This document shows positions 11,457 to 20,326 of a stretch of DNA of 64,000 nucleotides, in pieces. The first letter of the stretch is position 1. Every line of letters begins with the position of its first letter. Position numbers and translations under genes: made by a program. Below the pieces are notes generated by a model. It was given only the letters and a program-made list of their open reading frames with translations, was not told the origin of the DNA and searched no databases. Source of the DNA: Rhizobium sp. Q54 (GTDB lineage: Bacteria; Pseudomonadota; Alphaproteobacteria; Rhizobiales; Xanthobacteraceae); contig CAMDSH010000001.1 of NCBI GenBank assembly GCA_945907045.1, positions 186,001 to 250,000 on the forward strand, given 5' to 3'.

Positions 11457-12290
11457 CTATGCGAGCCGCTTGACGCTGGTGACTTCGCTGCCCGACTTTT
11501 TGATGCGTGAAACCGCTTCGACAGTAGACTCAATCGCGACCGCCATGTGAAATGCGTTGGCGTGAATGATTGTCTTTGCATCGCGCGCGATGGCGACGTG
11601 GCCCTTCCAGAAAATCAGATCGCCGCGCTGCAGGCTGTCGAGGGACGCGGGCTTTCCGGGCATCGCTTCCTGCATATAGCTGTCGCGCGGGCAACCGATG
11701 CCCGCCGCTTGCAGCGCGATTTGCACCAGACCGGAGCAGTCGATGCCCAGCGTCGTCTTGCCGCCCCATAGATAAGGCGTTCCGAGAAATTTTTCGGCCG
11801 CCGTGACGAAATCGGTTTCTTTCGCGGCCAGCGGTGTGAGATGGCTGGCAGGCAAAAAAAGTCCCGCCGCCGTCACGGCGAAAGGCTGCTGCTGATGTGC
11901 AACGGCGACGCGTGCGCCGTAGGGGAGCGCGACATAAGGCGGCAGCTTTATATCCGCGCCGGGAAACCCATGTGTGCGTAAAGCTGCGATCTTGTGCGTC
12001 GATGCAGCACCCGGACGCGCGAGTGCGGCGGCGGGCAAATAGCCGACATAGCCGTCGGTCTCCAACTGGCCCCAGGCCCAGCCTTCCTCGTCGATGTCAT
12101 AGACGGTGACGCGCTCGCCATAGAGCGCCTCAGTGTCGAGCGCGGCATCGTGCGCGGGCGCGCGCCGCAGTGGCGCCTGTCCGTGAACGATCTCGTACAG
12201 CGTGCCTTCTGCGAAATGTTTCGCTTCGACCTTGCCCTTGAGATGCGCAGCCGCGAGATCGGGGCGGAATGGATTGATGCGCGGGTCCAT
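11457..12290 (-). CDS. NlpC/P60 family cell-wall peptidase with bacterial SH3 domains
   Basis: A 277-residue protein. Residues about 20-155 look like two SH3-like segments (YGERVTVYDIDEEGWAWGQLETDGYVGYL is typical). An NlpC/P60 domain follows (about 158-277) with catalytic Cys185 in GIDCSGLVQ, His231 in KGHVAI and a polar third residue around His243 in IIHAN. It should cleave gamma-D-glutamyl-diaminopimelate type peptide bonds. No signal peptide is visible, as in many rhizobial members. MDPRINPF at 12290 is the natural start; the frame stays open upstream but that stretch contains the palindromic repeat and shadows the aminopeptidase gene. Confidence 0.88.
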   Translation of the reverse strand: MDPRINPFRPDLAAAHLKGKVEAKHFAEGTLYEIVHGQAPLRRAPAHDAALDTEALYGERVTVYDIDEEGWAWGQLETDGYVGYLPAAALARPGAASTHKIAALRTHGFPGADIKLPPYVALPYGARVAVAHQQQPFAVTAAGLFLPASHLTPLAAKETDFVTAAEKFLGTPYLWGGKTTLGIDCSGLVQIALQAAGIGCPRDSYMQEAMPGKPASLDSLQRGDLIFWKGHVAIARDAKTIIHANAFHMAVAIESTVEAVSRIKKSGSEVTSVKRLA

Positions 12291-12304
12291 CAGATTCGTT
12301 CCTG

Positions 12305-12353
12305 GCGCATGATCTGATCCGAAAACCGGTTTCCACTTTTCGGGATCATGCGC
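12305..12353 (-). repeat. Short palindromic intergenic element, copy A
   Basis: A 49-base element with perfect 10-bp inverted ends (GCGCATGATC / GATCATGCGC) and an inner inverted pair CCGAAAA / TTTTCGG. On the minus strand it begins GCGCATGATCCCGAAAA, the same as copy B at 30431. It fills almost all of the space between the M17 peptidase and the NlpC/P60 gene, and its first G is the last base of the peptidase TAG stop. It may act as an RNA hairpin or terminator between the two genes. Similar palindromic intergenic repeats are known from rhizobia. Confidence 0.75.
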
Positions 12354-13732
12354 TAGCCGTAACGCGCGGCGAGCAACGCATAAAGCGCGCGCGCCGCCTG
12401 GCATTCGCCGCCTTCGGGCCGGCCGGATTTTGCTGCGGGAACCCAAGCGAAAATGTCGAAATGCGCCCACGCTTTCGCGCGCCCAACGAAACGCTGCAGG
12501 AACAGCGCCGCCGTGATCGAGCCGGCAAAAGCGCCAGACGAGACATTGTTCATGTCCGCGATCTTGGAATCGAGCAACTGGTCGTACGGCTCCCACAGCG
12601 GCATCCGCCAGAGCGGATCGTTCTCGGCGGTGGCGTGCGTTGCGAGCTCACCTGCGAGATTGTCGTCGCCGGTGTAGAACGGCGGCAAATCGGGGCCGAG
12701 CGCGACGCGTGCGGCCCCGGTGAGAGTCGCCATGTCGGCAATGAGTTCCGGTGCTTCTTCGTCAGCGAGCGCGAGTGCATCGGCCAGAACGAGGCGGCCC
12801 TCGGCGTCGGTGTTGCCGATTTCGACAGTGATGCCCTTGCGGGATTTATAGATATCGCGCGGGCGGAACGCCGCTCCGGAAATGGAATTCTCCACGGCGG
12901 GGATCAGCACGCGCAGGCGTATTTTCAAGCCGCGCGACATCAGCATGTGCGCGAGCGCGAGCACGCAAGCTGCGCCGCCCATGTCCTTCTTCATGTTGAG
13001 CATGCCGCTATCGTTCTTGATGTCGAGCCCGCCGGTGTCGAAGCACACGCCCTTGCCGACCAGCGTAATTTTTGGATCGCTATCCTTGCCCCATGTCATG
13101 TCGATCAGCCGCGGCGCGCGCGGCGAGGCCATGCCGACCGCATGAATGAGGGGAAAATTCTTGACGAGATCATCACCGATGGTGACGGCTATCTTCGCGC
13201 CGTGTTGTTTTGCAAGTGCACGGGCGGCGTCTTCCAGCTCCGCCGGCCCCATGTCGTTCGATGGCGTGTTGATGAGATCGCGCGCCAGCGCTACGCCCTC
13301 GGCGATGCGCGTTATCTCGTCGCCGTCCACGCCGTCGGGCAGCACCAAGCGAGTGCCATGCGCCTTGGCCTTGCGGTAGCGCGTGAACTGATAGGCGCCC
13401 AACGCAAAAGCCAGTGCGCCGAGCCGTGCATCGTGCGGCGCATTGGCAAAGTGGTACGTGCCGGGCGGCAGCAGGCCGGACAGGCGGCCGGGCAGGAACA
13501 AATCCTTCGCCGCCTTGGCGGTCTCGATGCCGAACAGCACGGCGGCAATCCCGCCGTCGGGCTTGGGCAAAATCAGATGCCGTCCGCCTTTAGCCTCGAA
13601 TCCCGCCGCCCTCGTGAAGGTGCGCGCAGGCGCGTCAAGTTTGACGAGAACGGCATCGAGCGTGTCCGTTCCGGCAAACCAGACCGGAATGCTGCCGGCA
13701 GCTTCGCCGCGCGCAACGAAAATGGGATGCAT
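12353..13732 (-). CDS. M17 family leucyl aminopeptidase
   Basis: A 459-residue cytoplasmic metallo-aminopeptidase. The C-terminal catalytic domain (about 155-455) shows the metal-ligand stretch VGKGVCFDTGG (226-235) and the family signature NTDAEGRL (307-314), and a conserved MKKDMGGAA block. The N-terminal domain is diverged, and total length is a little under the 480-500 of PepA, as in the short PepA-like proteins of this order. It is upstream of the NlpC/P60 gene on the same strand, so the two may degrade cell-wall or imported peptides in sequence. Confidence 0.92.
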   Translation of the reverse strand: MHPIFVARGEAAGSIPVWFAGTDTLDAVLVKLDAPARTFTRAAGFEAKGGRHLILPKPDGGIAAVLFGIETAKAAKDLFLPGRLSGLLPPGTYHFANAPHDARLGALAFALGAYQFTRYRKAKAHGTRLVLPDGVDGDEITRIAEGVALARDLINTPSNDMGPAELEDAARALAKQHGAKIAVTIGDDLVKNFPLIHAVGMASPRAPRLIDMTWGKDSDPKITLVGKGVCFDTGGLDIKNDSGMLNMKKDMGGAACVLALAHMLMSRGLKIRLRVLIPAVENSISGAAFRPRDIYKSRKGITVEIGNTDAEGRLVLADALALADEEAPELIADMATLTGAARVALGPDLPPFYTGDDNLAGELATHATAENDPLWRMPLWEPYDQLLDSKIADMNNVSSGAFAGSITAALFLQRFVGRAKAWAHFDIFAWVPAAKSGRPEGGECQAARALYALLAARYG

Positions 13733-13795
13733 GGTTGGCCGCCTGTCGGTCTAAAAGCCCTGCTACCACGGCCCCGGGCGGGGGTGAAGGCGGCA

Positions 13796-13816
13796 TTAAC
13801 CACTCATTAGGGTTAA
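13796..13816 (+). promoter_or_regulatory. Possible CtrA-type binding site upstream of tadD
   Basis: TTAA-N7-TTAG (13796-13810) differs by one base from the CtrA consensus TTAA-N7-TTAA, and a further GGTTAA follows at 13811, making an inverted TTAACC-N9-GGTTAA pair. It lies 20-40 bases before the tadD start. CtrA controls pilus genes in Caulobacter; use here is inference. Confidence 0.35.
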
Positions 13817-13836
13817 CGTTTTATTGCTGGCCGACC

Positions 13837-14649
13837 ATGCGCCCGCATTCCCCCCGTGCTGCGCGTTTCCTCGCCTCGGCTGCCTTGGCCGGGATCCTCG
13901 CGCTATCGGCGGCCGGGTGCTCGTCCACGGGCGGCACCGACACCACAGGATCGTTCGCATCCTCCTCCGGTCCGCGCAGCGATGCGGACTGGCGCAAGGA
14001 AGCCGATCAATGGGGCGAGCGCTATCGCTCCAATCCGGGCGATCCGGAAGCGGCGATGCAATACGCCCAGGCGCTGCGCGCCACCGCCCAGCGCGCGCAA
14101 GCCGCCGCGGTGCTGGAGCAGGCCTCGATTCAGAATCCGCAAAACAAGACTTTGCTCGGCGCTTATGGCCGTGCGCTTGCCGACGTCGGCAGCTACACGC
14201 AGGCGCTCGAAGTGCTGGGCCGCGCGCATACGCCGGATCAGCCCGACTGGCGTATCCTTTCGGCGCAAGGCGCGGTGCTCGACCAGATGGGCCGCCACGC
14301 CGACGCGCAGCGCCATTACGCAAGCGCGTTGAAGATGATGCCGAACGATCCGGCGGTGTTGTCCAATCTCGGCCTGTCGTATGCGCTCTCGAAAGACCTC
14401 AAGCGCGCCGAGACAACGTTGCGACGCGCGATCGAACAGCCCGGCGTCGCGCCGAAGGCACGGCAAAATCTCGCGCTCGTCGTCGGCCTGCAGGGCCGCT
14501 TCGCCGAAGCCGAGAACATCGCACGCGCCGATCTGCCCCCCGACGAGGCGTCGGCCAACGTCGCTTACTTGCGGCAGATGCTGTCGGAAGAAAACCAGCG
14601 CAAGAAGATCGGCCGCGCGGGCAAGCCCGTGCCCGGCGCCGGCACTTAA
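13837..14649 (+). CDS. tadD: Flp pilus assembly lipoprotein TadD (TPR repeats)
   Basis: A 270-residue protein with a lipoprotein signal (lipobox LSAAGC, Cys28), a serine-rich linker and then TPR-type helical repeats over about 55-245 (for example LLGAYGRALADVGSYTQALEVLGRA and AVLSNLGLSYALSKDLKRAE). TadD is an outer-membrane-associated pilotin-like protein that helps secretin assembly in Flp pilus systems. Its place beside tadC supports the name. The ATG at 13837 gives the signal peptide directly; an in-frame start at 13735 overlaps the peptidase promoter side and adds unrelated residues. It converges on tadC. Confidence 0.85.
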   Translation: MRPHSPRAARFLASAALAGILALSAAGCSSTGGTDTTGSFASSSGPRSDADWRKEADQWGERYRSNPGDPEAAMQYAQALRATAQRAQAAAVLEQASIQNPQNKTLLGAYGRALADVGSYTQALEVLGRAHTPDQPDWRILSAQGAVLDQMGRHADAQRHYASALKMMPNDPAVLSNLGLSYALSKDLKRAETTLRRAIEQPGVAPKARQNLALVVGLQGRFAEAENIARADLPPDEASANVAYLRQMLSEENQRKKIGRAGKPVPGAGT

Positions 14650-14681
14650 AAAGTAATTTCGATCAGTTGCGAACGGACACG

Positions 14682-14707
14682 ATGACGGCGCTTTGCGGCG
14701 CGGTCAT
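14682..14707. terminator. Possible bidirectional terminator between tadD and tadC
   Basis: A 10-bp stem with one mismatch (ATGACGGCGC / GCGCGGTCAT) and a 6-base loop lies between the convergent genes and overlaps the tadC stop codon. It lacks a T run, so termination strength is uncertain. Confidence 0.35.
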
Positions 14708-15675
14708 TGAATGCTCATGACCTTGATCGCCGCCGGCCCGAGAATGACGACGAACAATACCGGCAGGAAGAACAGGATCATCGGCACGGTCAGCTTCGGC
14801 GGCAGGCCAGCGGCTTTCTTTTCGGCTTCGGTCATGCGCATGTCGCGATTTTCCTGCGCCATCACGCGCAAGGTGCTCGCCAGCGGCGTGCCGTAGCGTT
14901 CGGCCTGCTGCAGTGACATGCAAACCGATTTCACGCCTTCGAGGTCAGTGCGCTTGGCCAGATTTTCGTAAGCCTGGCGGCGCTCCTGCAAATAGGATAA
15001 TTCGGCGGTGGTGAGCGTGAGCTCCTCCGCCAGCGGAATGGATTGCGTGCCGATCTCCTCGCTAACCTTCTTGAAGGCGGCCTCGATCGACATGCCGGAT
15101 TCGACGCAGATCAGCAGCAGATCGAGCGCGTCGGGAAATGCCTGCTTGATGGAAAGCTGACGGCGCTGGATTTTGCTCTTCAGGAACATCAGCGGAATAT
15201 GCATGCCGGCATAGGCTGCGGAAATGCACATGCCGACCTTCACCATCGTCGGCTGATCGAAGTCGAGAATGACGAACAAATAGACGGCGGCAAAGATCAC
15301 GGACGCGATCGGCATCACCATGCGGAAGAACAAATAAGTGACGTAAGGCGCCTGGCCGCGATAGCCGGCCTGTACCAGTTTCAGCCGCGCTTCGTCCTGA
15401 CCCACCCATTTGGTCAAGTTAAAATTTTCGACGATCGTCTGCATGTACTGCTTCGGCGACTTGCGCAGATTGATCTTTTCCCCGCGTGCCAGCCGCTCGC
15501 GTTCGCGCGCGCGCAGCTTTTCGCGCTCGAGCGCGACCGACTTCATGCGCCTGTTGAGCGTGTCCGGCGCGATCAGCGGCATCGCCAATGTCAGCACGGT
15601 CGCACCGGCGGCGACGGCGGCGAGTATCATCGTCACCGTCCGGACGTTGAGTGCGCTGATGATTAATTCAAGCAT
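14704..15675 (-). CDS. tadC: Flp pilus inner-membrane platform protein TadC
   Basis: A 323-residue type II secretion F-domain protein with an N-terminal helix (about 10-35), a charged segment rich in Arg/Glu, a pair of helices at about 110-155, the F domain around FPDALDLLLICVESGMSIEAAFKKVSEEI, and a C-terminal helix pair. With TadB it forms the membrane platform moved by the CpaF ATPase. The start is 9 bases after the tadB stop, so the two are cotranscribed. Last gene of the cpa/tad operon. Confidence 0.93.
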   Translation of the reverse strand: MLELIISALNVRTVTMILAAVAAGATVLTLAMPLIAPDTLNRRMKSVALEREKLRARERERLARGEKINLRKSPKQYMQTIVENFNLTKWVGQDEARLKLVQAGYRGQAPYVTYLFFRMVMPIASVIFAAVYLFVILDFDQPTMVKVGMCISAAYAGMHIPLMFLKSKIQRRQLSIKQAFPDALDLLLICVESGMSIEAAFKKVSEEIGTQSIPLAEELTLTTAELSYLQERRQAYENLAKRTDLEGVKSVCMSLQQAERYGTPLASTLRVMAQENRDMRMTEAEKKAAGLPPKLTVPMILFFLPVLFVVILGPAAIKVMSIQ

Positions 15676-15684
15676 GGTGCCGGT

Positions 15685-16659
15685 TCAAAAGTTAAAGTTG
15701 ATCATTTTTTTCATGACGAGCACGCCCATCGACATCCAGATCAATGAGCCGGCCAGCATCACGCGCCCGAGCGGTTCGGTCCACAACAGCGAGATGTATT
15801 GCGGGCTTGAGAAGTAGACGAGAGCCATCACCGCCAGCGGCAAGCAGCCGATGATCGATGCGGAAGCCTTCGCCTCCATCGACATCGCCTGAATCTTGGC
15901 CTTCATTTTCTTGCGGTCGCGCAGCACGCGCGAAAGATTTCCAAGCGCTTCGGAGAGATTGCCGCCGGCCTTCTGCTGAATCAAAATCACGATGGCGAAG
16001 AAGTTGGCTTCGGGGACCGGCATATTCTGAAAAAGCCTGCCGCAAGCTTCGCCCAGCGGCATGCCGACGGCCTGGGTTTCGACGATTGCCTTGAATTCGG
16101 ATTTGACCGGCTCAGCAGCGTCGTTGGTGATCATCTTCATGCAATCGAGCAGCGGCAGGCCGGCCTTGATGCCGCGGACGATGATGTCGACGGCGTCCGG
16201 AAAGGTGTCGAGGAATTTCGTCTCGCGGCGCTTCTTGAGATACGAGAGCAGCCAGAACGGCAGGCCGAAAGCCGCGGCGAAACCGAGCGCCAGCGCGGGC
16301 AGAATTCCGGCGCCGATCAGCAATACCAGCATGAACGCCGCGAAGCCGAGGCAGCCGGCGGTGATCATGAACCGTTGCTTCGACCAGGTAAGCCCGGCCT
16401 GGGTGATGCGTGACGACAGCGGGGCGCTCTTATTCTTTTTGTGGCGCTGTTCGAGTTCCTTCAGCGTGCCTTCGACGATGTCGCGGCGCGACTTCTGGCC
16501 GGTGCGTGCGCCGGCGCGCGCGGCGGCCGGATCCGCTTTGGCGACGCTGGCGCGGCGCTGTTCGGCTTTCTTCTCGCCGGAGAGCGTCGGATAGATGAAT
16601 ACCCAGGCGATACCGCCGATTGAGACGGAGACCAGAAAGAACAAAGCGAGCGGTTGCAT
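15685..16659 (-). CDS. tadB: Flp pilus inner-membrane platform protein TadB
   Basis: A 324-residue type II secretion F-domain protein. It has an N-terminal helix (MQPLALFFLVSVSIGGIAWV), a basic cytoplasmic segment, two helices near 115-165, the F domain with FPDAVDIIVRGIKAGLPLLDCMKMI, and two C-terminal helices. ATG at 16659 is chosen because the membrane helix begins there; the longer frame upstream reads as arginine-rich shadow of the cpaF end. Gap to cpaF is 17 bases. Confidence 0.93.
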   Translation of the reverse strand: MQPLALFFLVSVSIGGIAWVFIYPTLSGEKKAEQRRASVAKADPAAARAGARTGQKSRRDIVEGTLKELEQRHKKNKSAPLSSRITQAGLTWSKQRFMITAGCLGFAAFMLVLLIGAGILPALALGFAAAFGLPFWLLSYLKKRRETKFLDTFPDAVDIIVRGIKAGLPLLDCMKMITNDAAEPVKSEFKAIVETQAVGMPLGEACGRLFQNMPVPEANFFAIVILIQQKAGGNLSEALGNLSRVLRDRKKMKAKIQAMSMEAKASASIIGCLPLAVMALVYFSSPQYISLLWTEPLGRVMLAGSLIWMSMGVLVMKKMINFNF

Positions 16660-16676
16660 GCCGGTGTGCTCCGCCG

Positions 16677-18233
16677 TCAAGCCCGCAAGGGCTCGTTGGC
16701 AATCTCGGCGGCGTCGAGCGCAGCCGCCAGATTTTTCTCTTCGCCGTAGTAACGCGCGCGATCCCAAAACCGCGGCCGGCCGATGCCGGTCGAACGATGG
16801 CGGCCGATGATGTTGCCCTTCTCGTCCTCGCCCATCATGTCGTAAAGGAACAAATCCTGCGTGATGATGACGTCGCCTTCCATTCCCATCACCTCGGTGA
16901 TGTGAGTGATGCGGCGCGAGCCGTCGCGCAGGCGTGCGGCCTGCACGACAACGTCAACCGAGGCGCAGATCATTTCGCGGATGGTGCGCGAGGGAAGCGA
17001 GAAGCCGCCCATCGTAATCATCGATTCCAGACGCGAGAGAGCTTCGCGCGGGTTGTTGGCGTGCAGCGTACCCATCGAGCCGTCGTGGCCGGTGTTCATG
17101 GCTTGCAGCAAATCGAACGCTTCGGGTCCGCGGACTTCGCCGACGATGATGCGTTCCGGGCGCATACGCAGGCAGTTGCGCACCAGTTCGCGCATGGTGA
17201 CCTGGCCTTCGCCTTCCAGGTTTGGCGGGCGGGTTTCCAGCCGGACCACGTGCGGCTGTTGCAGCTGCAATTCGGCCGCGTCTTCGCAGGTGATGACGCG
17301 CTCGTCGTCGTCGATGAATTGCGTGATGCAGTTGAGCAGCGTGGTTTTACCGGAGCCGGTGCCGCCGGAGATCAGCGTGTTGACGCGGCAGCGGCCGATG
17401 ACTTTCAGAATATCCGCGCCTTGCGGCGTGATGGTTCCGAACTTGACCAGCTGGTCGAGCGTCAGCTTGTCCTTTTTGAATTTGCGGATGGTGAGGGCGG
17501 GGCCGTCAATGGCGAGCGGCGGCACGATTGCGTTGACGCGCGAGCCGTCCGGCAAGCGCGCATCGCAGATCGGCGAGGATTCATCGACGCGGCGGCCGAT
17601 CTGGCTGACGATGCGCTGGCAGATATTCAGCAGCTGCTGGTTGTCGCGGAAGCGGATGCCGGTCTTCTGAATTTTTCCCGCGACTTCGATGTAAACCGTG
17701 CCGGAACCGTTCACCATCACGTCGGAGATGTCGTCGCGCGAGAGTAGCGGTTCGAGCGGTCCGAAGCCGAGCACATCGTTGCAGATGTCGTCGAGCAGCT
17801 CTTCCTGCTCGGCAATCGACATCACGATGTTCTTGATCGCGATGATCTCGTTGACGATGTCGCGGATTTCCTCGCGCGCCGAATCGGCGTCGAGCCGAGC
17901 CAGCTGGGCGAGATCGATCGCCTCGATCAGGGCGCCGAAGATAGTGCCTTTGACCTCGTAATAAGTTTCCGAGCGGCGTGAATCGACGGCAGAGGGAATT
18001 GCCGCCGACTTCGGGCCGCTGTTGACGGCGGCGGTCGGCGCTCCCACCAGCGGCGCGCCGAGGCCGTCGGAGGGAAACGGCGTGCGGCCGTTGTCGGTGG
18101 CGGAAGGCGCGGGGCGCGGCGGCGCCGGCGCAGCTGCTGGCGCGGGAGCGGGCGGCGCGCCCGGACGCAGCGCAGGCGCCGCGGGAGCGGGCCCGCGGAC
18201 ATCGACGCTTGAAGTGCTGCGCTTACCGAACAA
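16677..18233 (-). CDS. cpaF: Flp pilus assembly ATPase CpaF/TadA
   Basis: A 518-residue secretion ATPase of the VirB11/TadA class that powers pilus extension and retraction. It has a Pro/Ala-rich N-terminal tail (about 14-75), an N-terminal domain with GFGPLEPLL and VMVNGSGTVYIE, Walker A GGTGSGKTT (290-298), an Asp box, Walker B RMRPERIIVGEVRGPEAFDLL and His-box HDGSMGTLHANNP. The start appears to be TTG (MFGKRS) with GGAGA about 8 bases upstream. It lies 34 bases after cpaE. Confidence 0.94.
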   Translation of the reverse strand: MFGKRSTSSVDVRGPAPAAPALRPGAPPAPAPAAAPAPPRPAPSATDNGRTPFPSDGLGAPLVGAPTAAVNSGPKSAAIPSAVDSRRSETYYEVKGTIFGALIEAIDLAQLARLDADSAREEIRDIVNEIIAIKNIVMSIAEQEELLDDICNDVLGFGPLEPLLSRDDISDVMVNGSGTVYIEVAGKIQKTGIRFRDNQQLLNICQRIVSQIGRRVDESSPICDARLPDGSRVNAIVPPLAIDGPALTIRKFKKDKLTLDQLVKFGTITPQGADILKVIGRCRVNTLISGGTGSGKTTLLNCITQFIDDDERVITCEDAAELQLQQPHVVRLETRPPNLEGEGQVTMRELVRNCLRMRPERIIVGEVRGPEAFDLLQAMNTGHDGSMGTLHANNPREALSRLESMITMGGFSLPSRTIREMICASVDVVVQAARLRDGSRRITHITEVMGMEGDVIITQDLFLYDMMGEDEKGNIIGRHRSTGIGRPRFWDRARYYGEEKNLAAALDAAEIANEPLRA

Positions 18234-18267
18234 GGTGGGCGTCTCCGGACAATACTCAGACTTCTTC

Positions 18268-19554
18268 TTATGAAGCTTGCCGCTTCATCAGTTTGCTCAA
18301 CAGCGGCGTGAGCAGGCTCGACTTCGTGCGCTTCACTTCCGAGCGCCCGGTCAAGATCGACGCCAGCTGGCGGAACATCTCCGCGGTTTTGTGGCCGGAA
18401 GAAATCTCCGCGATCATCTGCCCGTTATTGGCGGCGGTGCCGAACATCTGCGGCTCGAACGGGATGACCGCCAGCGGATCGGCTTCCAGCGCCTTGGCGA
18501 AATCGCCGGGCTTGATCTCCGGCCGCTTCGGCACGCCGACCTGGTTGAGGCAATAATGCGGATGCTGGTCGTTCGGCCGCGCCACGCGCAGCAGATCGAA
18601 CAGGTTCTTGGCGTTGCGCAGATTGGCAAGATCGGGGCCGGCGACGATCAGGATATCGTCGGCACTGACGAGCAGGCGCCGGGTCCAGCCGTTCCACTGG
18701 TGCGGCACGTCGAGCACGATGCAGGGAATTGTCGCGCGCAGCGAATCCAGAATCGAATCGAATGCTTCCGCGCCGAAATCATAAACACGGTCGAGCGTCG
18801 CCGGCGCCGCCAGCAGGCTCAGGTGATCGGTGCATTTCGACAGCAGTCGGTCGATGAAAGCCGTGTCGATGCGGTCGGGCGAGAATACCGCGTCGGCGAT
18901 GCCTTGCGGCGGGTCCTGGTTGAAGTCGAGCCCGGCGGTGCCGTAAGCAAGATCGAGATCGGTGACCACGGCATCGAGCGAAAGATCGCGCGCGATCGCC
19001 CAGGCGATGTTGTGCGCGACGGTCGATGCGCCGACGCCGCCCTTGGCGCCGACCACGGCAATGATGCGGCCGACCGGTTTTGCGTCCGGTGCCGAGAACA
19101 ATCCGCAGATCGAGCGCACCACATCGAGCGTGCCGATCGGCCCGATCAGATAATCGCTCACGCCGCGGCGCGTCAGTTCGCGATACAGCACGACGTCGTT
19201 GACGCGGCCGATTACGACTACGCGGGTGCCGGAGTCGCAGACTTCAGCGAGCTGATCGAGGCTGCCGAGAATTTCGTCGCCGCGATTTTCCGATTCGATG
19301 ATGATGACGTTCGGCGTCGGCGAATTGCGATAGGCTTCCGCGGCGGCGGTCGCGCCGCCCATCTGGATTTTAACGTGCGCCTTGGCCAGGCGGCGGTCTT
19401 CGCCGGCGGCCTGCACGGCGGCGGCGGTCTCTACCGTCTCGCAGAACGCCTGAATCGAAACGCGAGGCGCCGGAGCGATGTGCTCGTCGGCGGCGATGGT
19501 TTCGCTAGGTGCTGCTTCCGCCGTTTCGGCGGCTTGATACGCGTGTTTTATCAT
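18268..19554 (-). CDS. cpaE: Flp pilus localisation protein CpaE/TadZ
   Basis: A 428-residue protein with an N-terminal receiver-like domain (about 60-155, VIIIESENRGDEIL and RVVVIGRVNDVVLYRELTRRGVSDYLIGPI) and a C-terminal ParA/MinD-type ATPase domain with deviant Walker A KGGVGAST (171-178). CpaE positions the pilus machine, often at a cell pole. Its ATG overlaps the cpaD stop by 4 bases (ATGA), so translation is coupled. Confidence 0.92.
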   Translation of the reverse strand: MIKHAYQAAETAEAAPSETIAADEHIAPAPRVSIQAFCETVETAAAVQAAGEDRRLAKAHVKIQMGGATAAAEAYRNSPTPNVIIIESENRGDEILGSLDQLAEVCDSGTRVVVIGRVNDVVLYRELTRRGVSDYLIGPIGTLDVVRSICGLFSAPDAKPVGRIIAVVGAKGGVGASTVAHNIAWAIARDLSLDAVVTDLDLAYGTAGLDFNQDPPQGIADAVFSPDRIDTAFIDRLLSKCTDHLSLLAAPATLDRVYDFGAEAFDSILDSLRATIPCIVLDVPHQWNGWTRRLLVSADDILIVAGPDLANLRNAKNLFDLLRVARPNDQHPHYCLNQVGVPKRPEIKPGDFAKALEADPLAVIPFEPQMFGTAANNGQMIAEISSGHKTAEMFRQLASILTGRSEVKRTKSSLLTPLLSKLMKRQAS

Positions 19555-20306
19555 TTGCCCAGATCGCTGATCTTGCCCGAGTCGTATTTGTCGTAAGTGC
19601 CCGACGGGCTCTCACCCTTGCGGTATTTGTCGATCGCGACCGTGCGGCGGGCGGCATAAGCCGGCGTTTCGCCGCGCGGCTGCACGAGGTCGGCCGGATT
19701 GTCGACCATCGACGCGAGATTGCGCTGCTGCGCGCAGCCCAAATTCCAGTGCGAGCGGTTTTCGGTATAAGCGGGGTCGGCGGCGGGACCGAGATCGGCG
19801 GGCCACAATCCGCACGGGCCAGCCGTTGCGGTCAGCTTCGAGTAATTCAGTCGGATGCTGGAAAGCGCCGAGCCGCCCGGCTGGTAAGCCCGCATGGCGA
19901 CGCCGTTGCGCGGGATGCCGTTGGCCGCGAAAATGGAATGAATCTCGCGCAGCGAATCCTGCGCGGCGAGTTTCGTCGAATCTCCGTCCGGGACGTCGAC
20001 GACGACGCCGCCGGTGGCCTCGCGCCGCCAGCTTTGCGCGAAGGCGAGTACGTCGGCGCGTTGCGATGGCGTCAAGCCGCCGCGATTGCGGCCGAGGAAT
20101 ATCTCAACCGTGCGGTCGCCTTCCTTGAGTTCGATCGGGTGGCGCTCGCGATAATCGTCGGATGGATAGCGCTTCACCTCGCGTTGCGTGTAGCAACCCG
20201 CGAGCATGACGGCGAGACCGCCGGCCAGCAGAGCGCGCGCCGCCTGAGACAAGAATCGCGATTTGACGATCGCGGAACTGGCGATCGCGGAACGAGAGCG
20301 GGTCAT
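19551..20306 (-). CDS. cpaD: Flp pilus assembly lipoprotein CpaD
   Basis: A 251-residue lipoprotein with an extended basic leader and lipobox VMLAGC. It contains the CpaD-family block CGLWPADLG and NLGCAQQRNLASMVDNPADLVQPRGETPAYAARRT. CpaD sits at the outer membrane beside the secretin. ATG at 20306 has GGAGA 7 bases upstream and is preferred to the in-frame ATG at 20330, which would overlap the end of cpaC. Coupled to cpaE by an ATGA overlap. Confidence 0.9.
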   Translation of the reverse strand: MTRSRSAIASSAIVKSRFLSQAARALLAGGLAVMLAGCYTQREVKRYPSDDYRERHPIELKEGDRTVEIFLGRNRGGLTPSQRADVLAFAQSWRREATGGVVVDVPDGDSTKLAAQDSLREIHSIFAANGIPRNGVAMRAYQPGGSALSSIRLNYSKLTATAGPCGLWPADLGPAADPAYTENRSHWNLGCAQQRNLASMVDNPADLVQPRGETPAYAARRTVAIDKYRKGESPSGTYDKYDSGKISDLGK

Positions 20307-20326
20307 CGATCGTCTCCTGCGGGCGG

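Noticed and set aside
12305..12353. Possible insertion-sequence end or attachment site
   Set aside because: The 10-bp ends are inverted and recur as a stand-alone 49-88 base unit with no transposase and no evident target duplication, so a palindromic intergenic repeat fits better.
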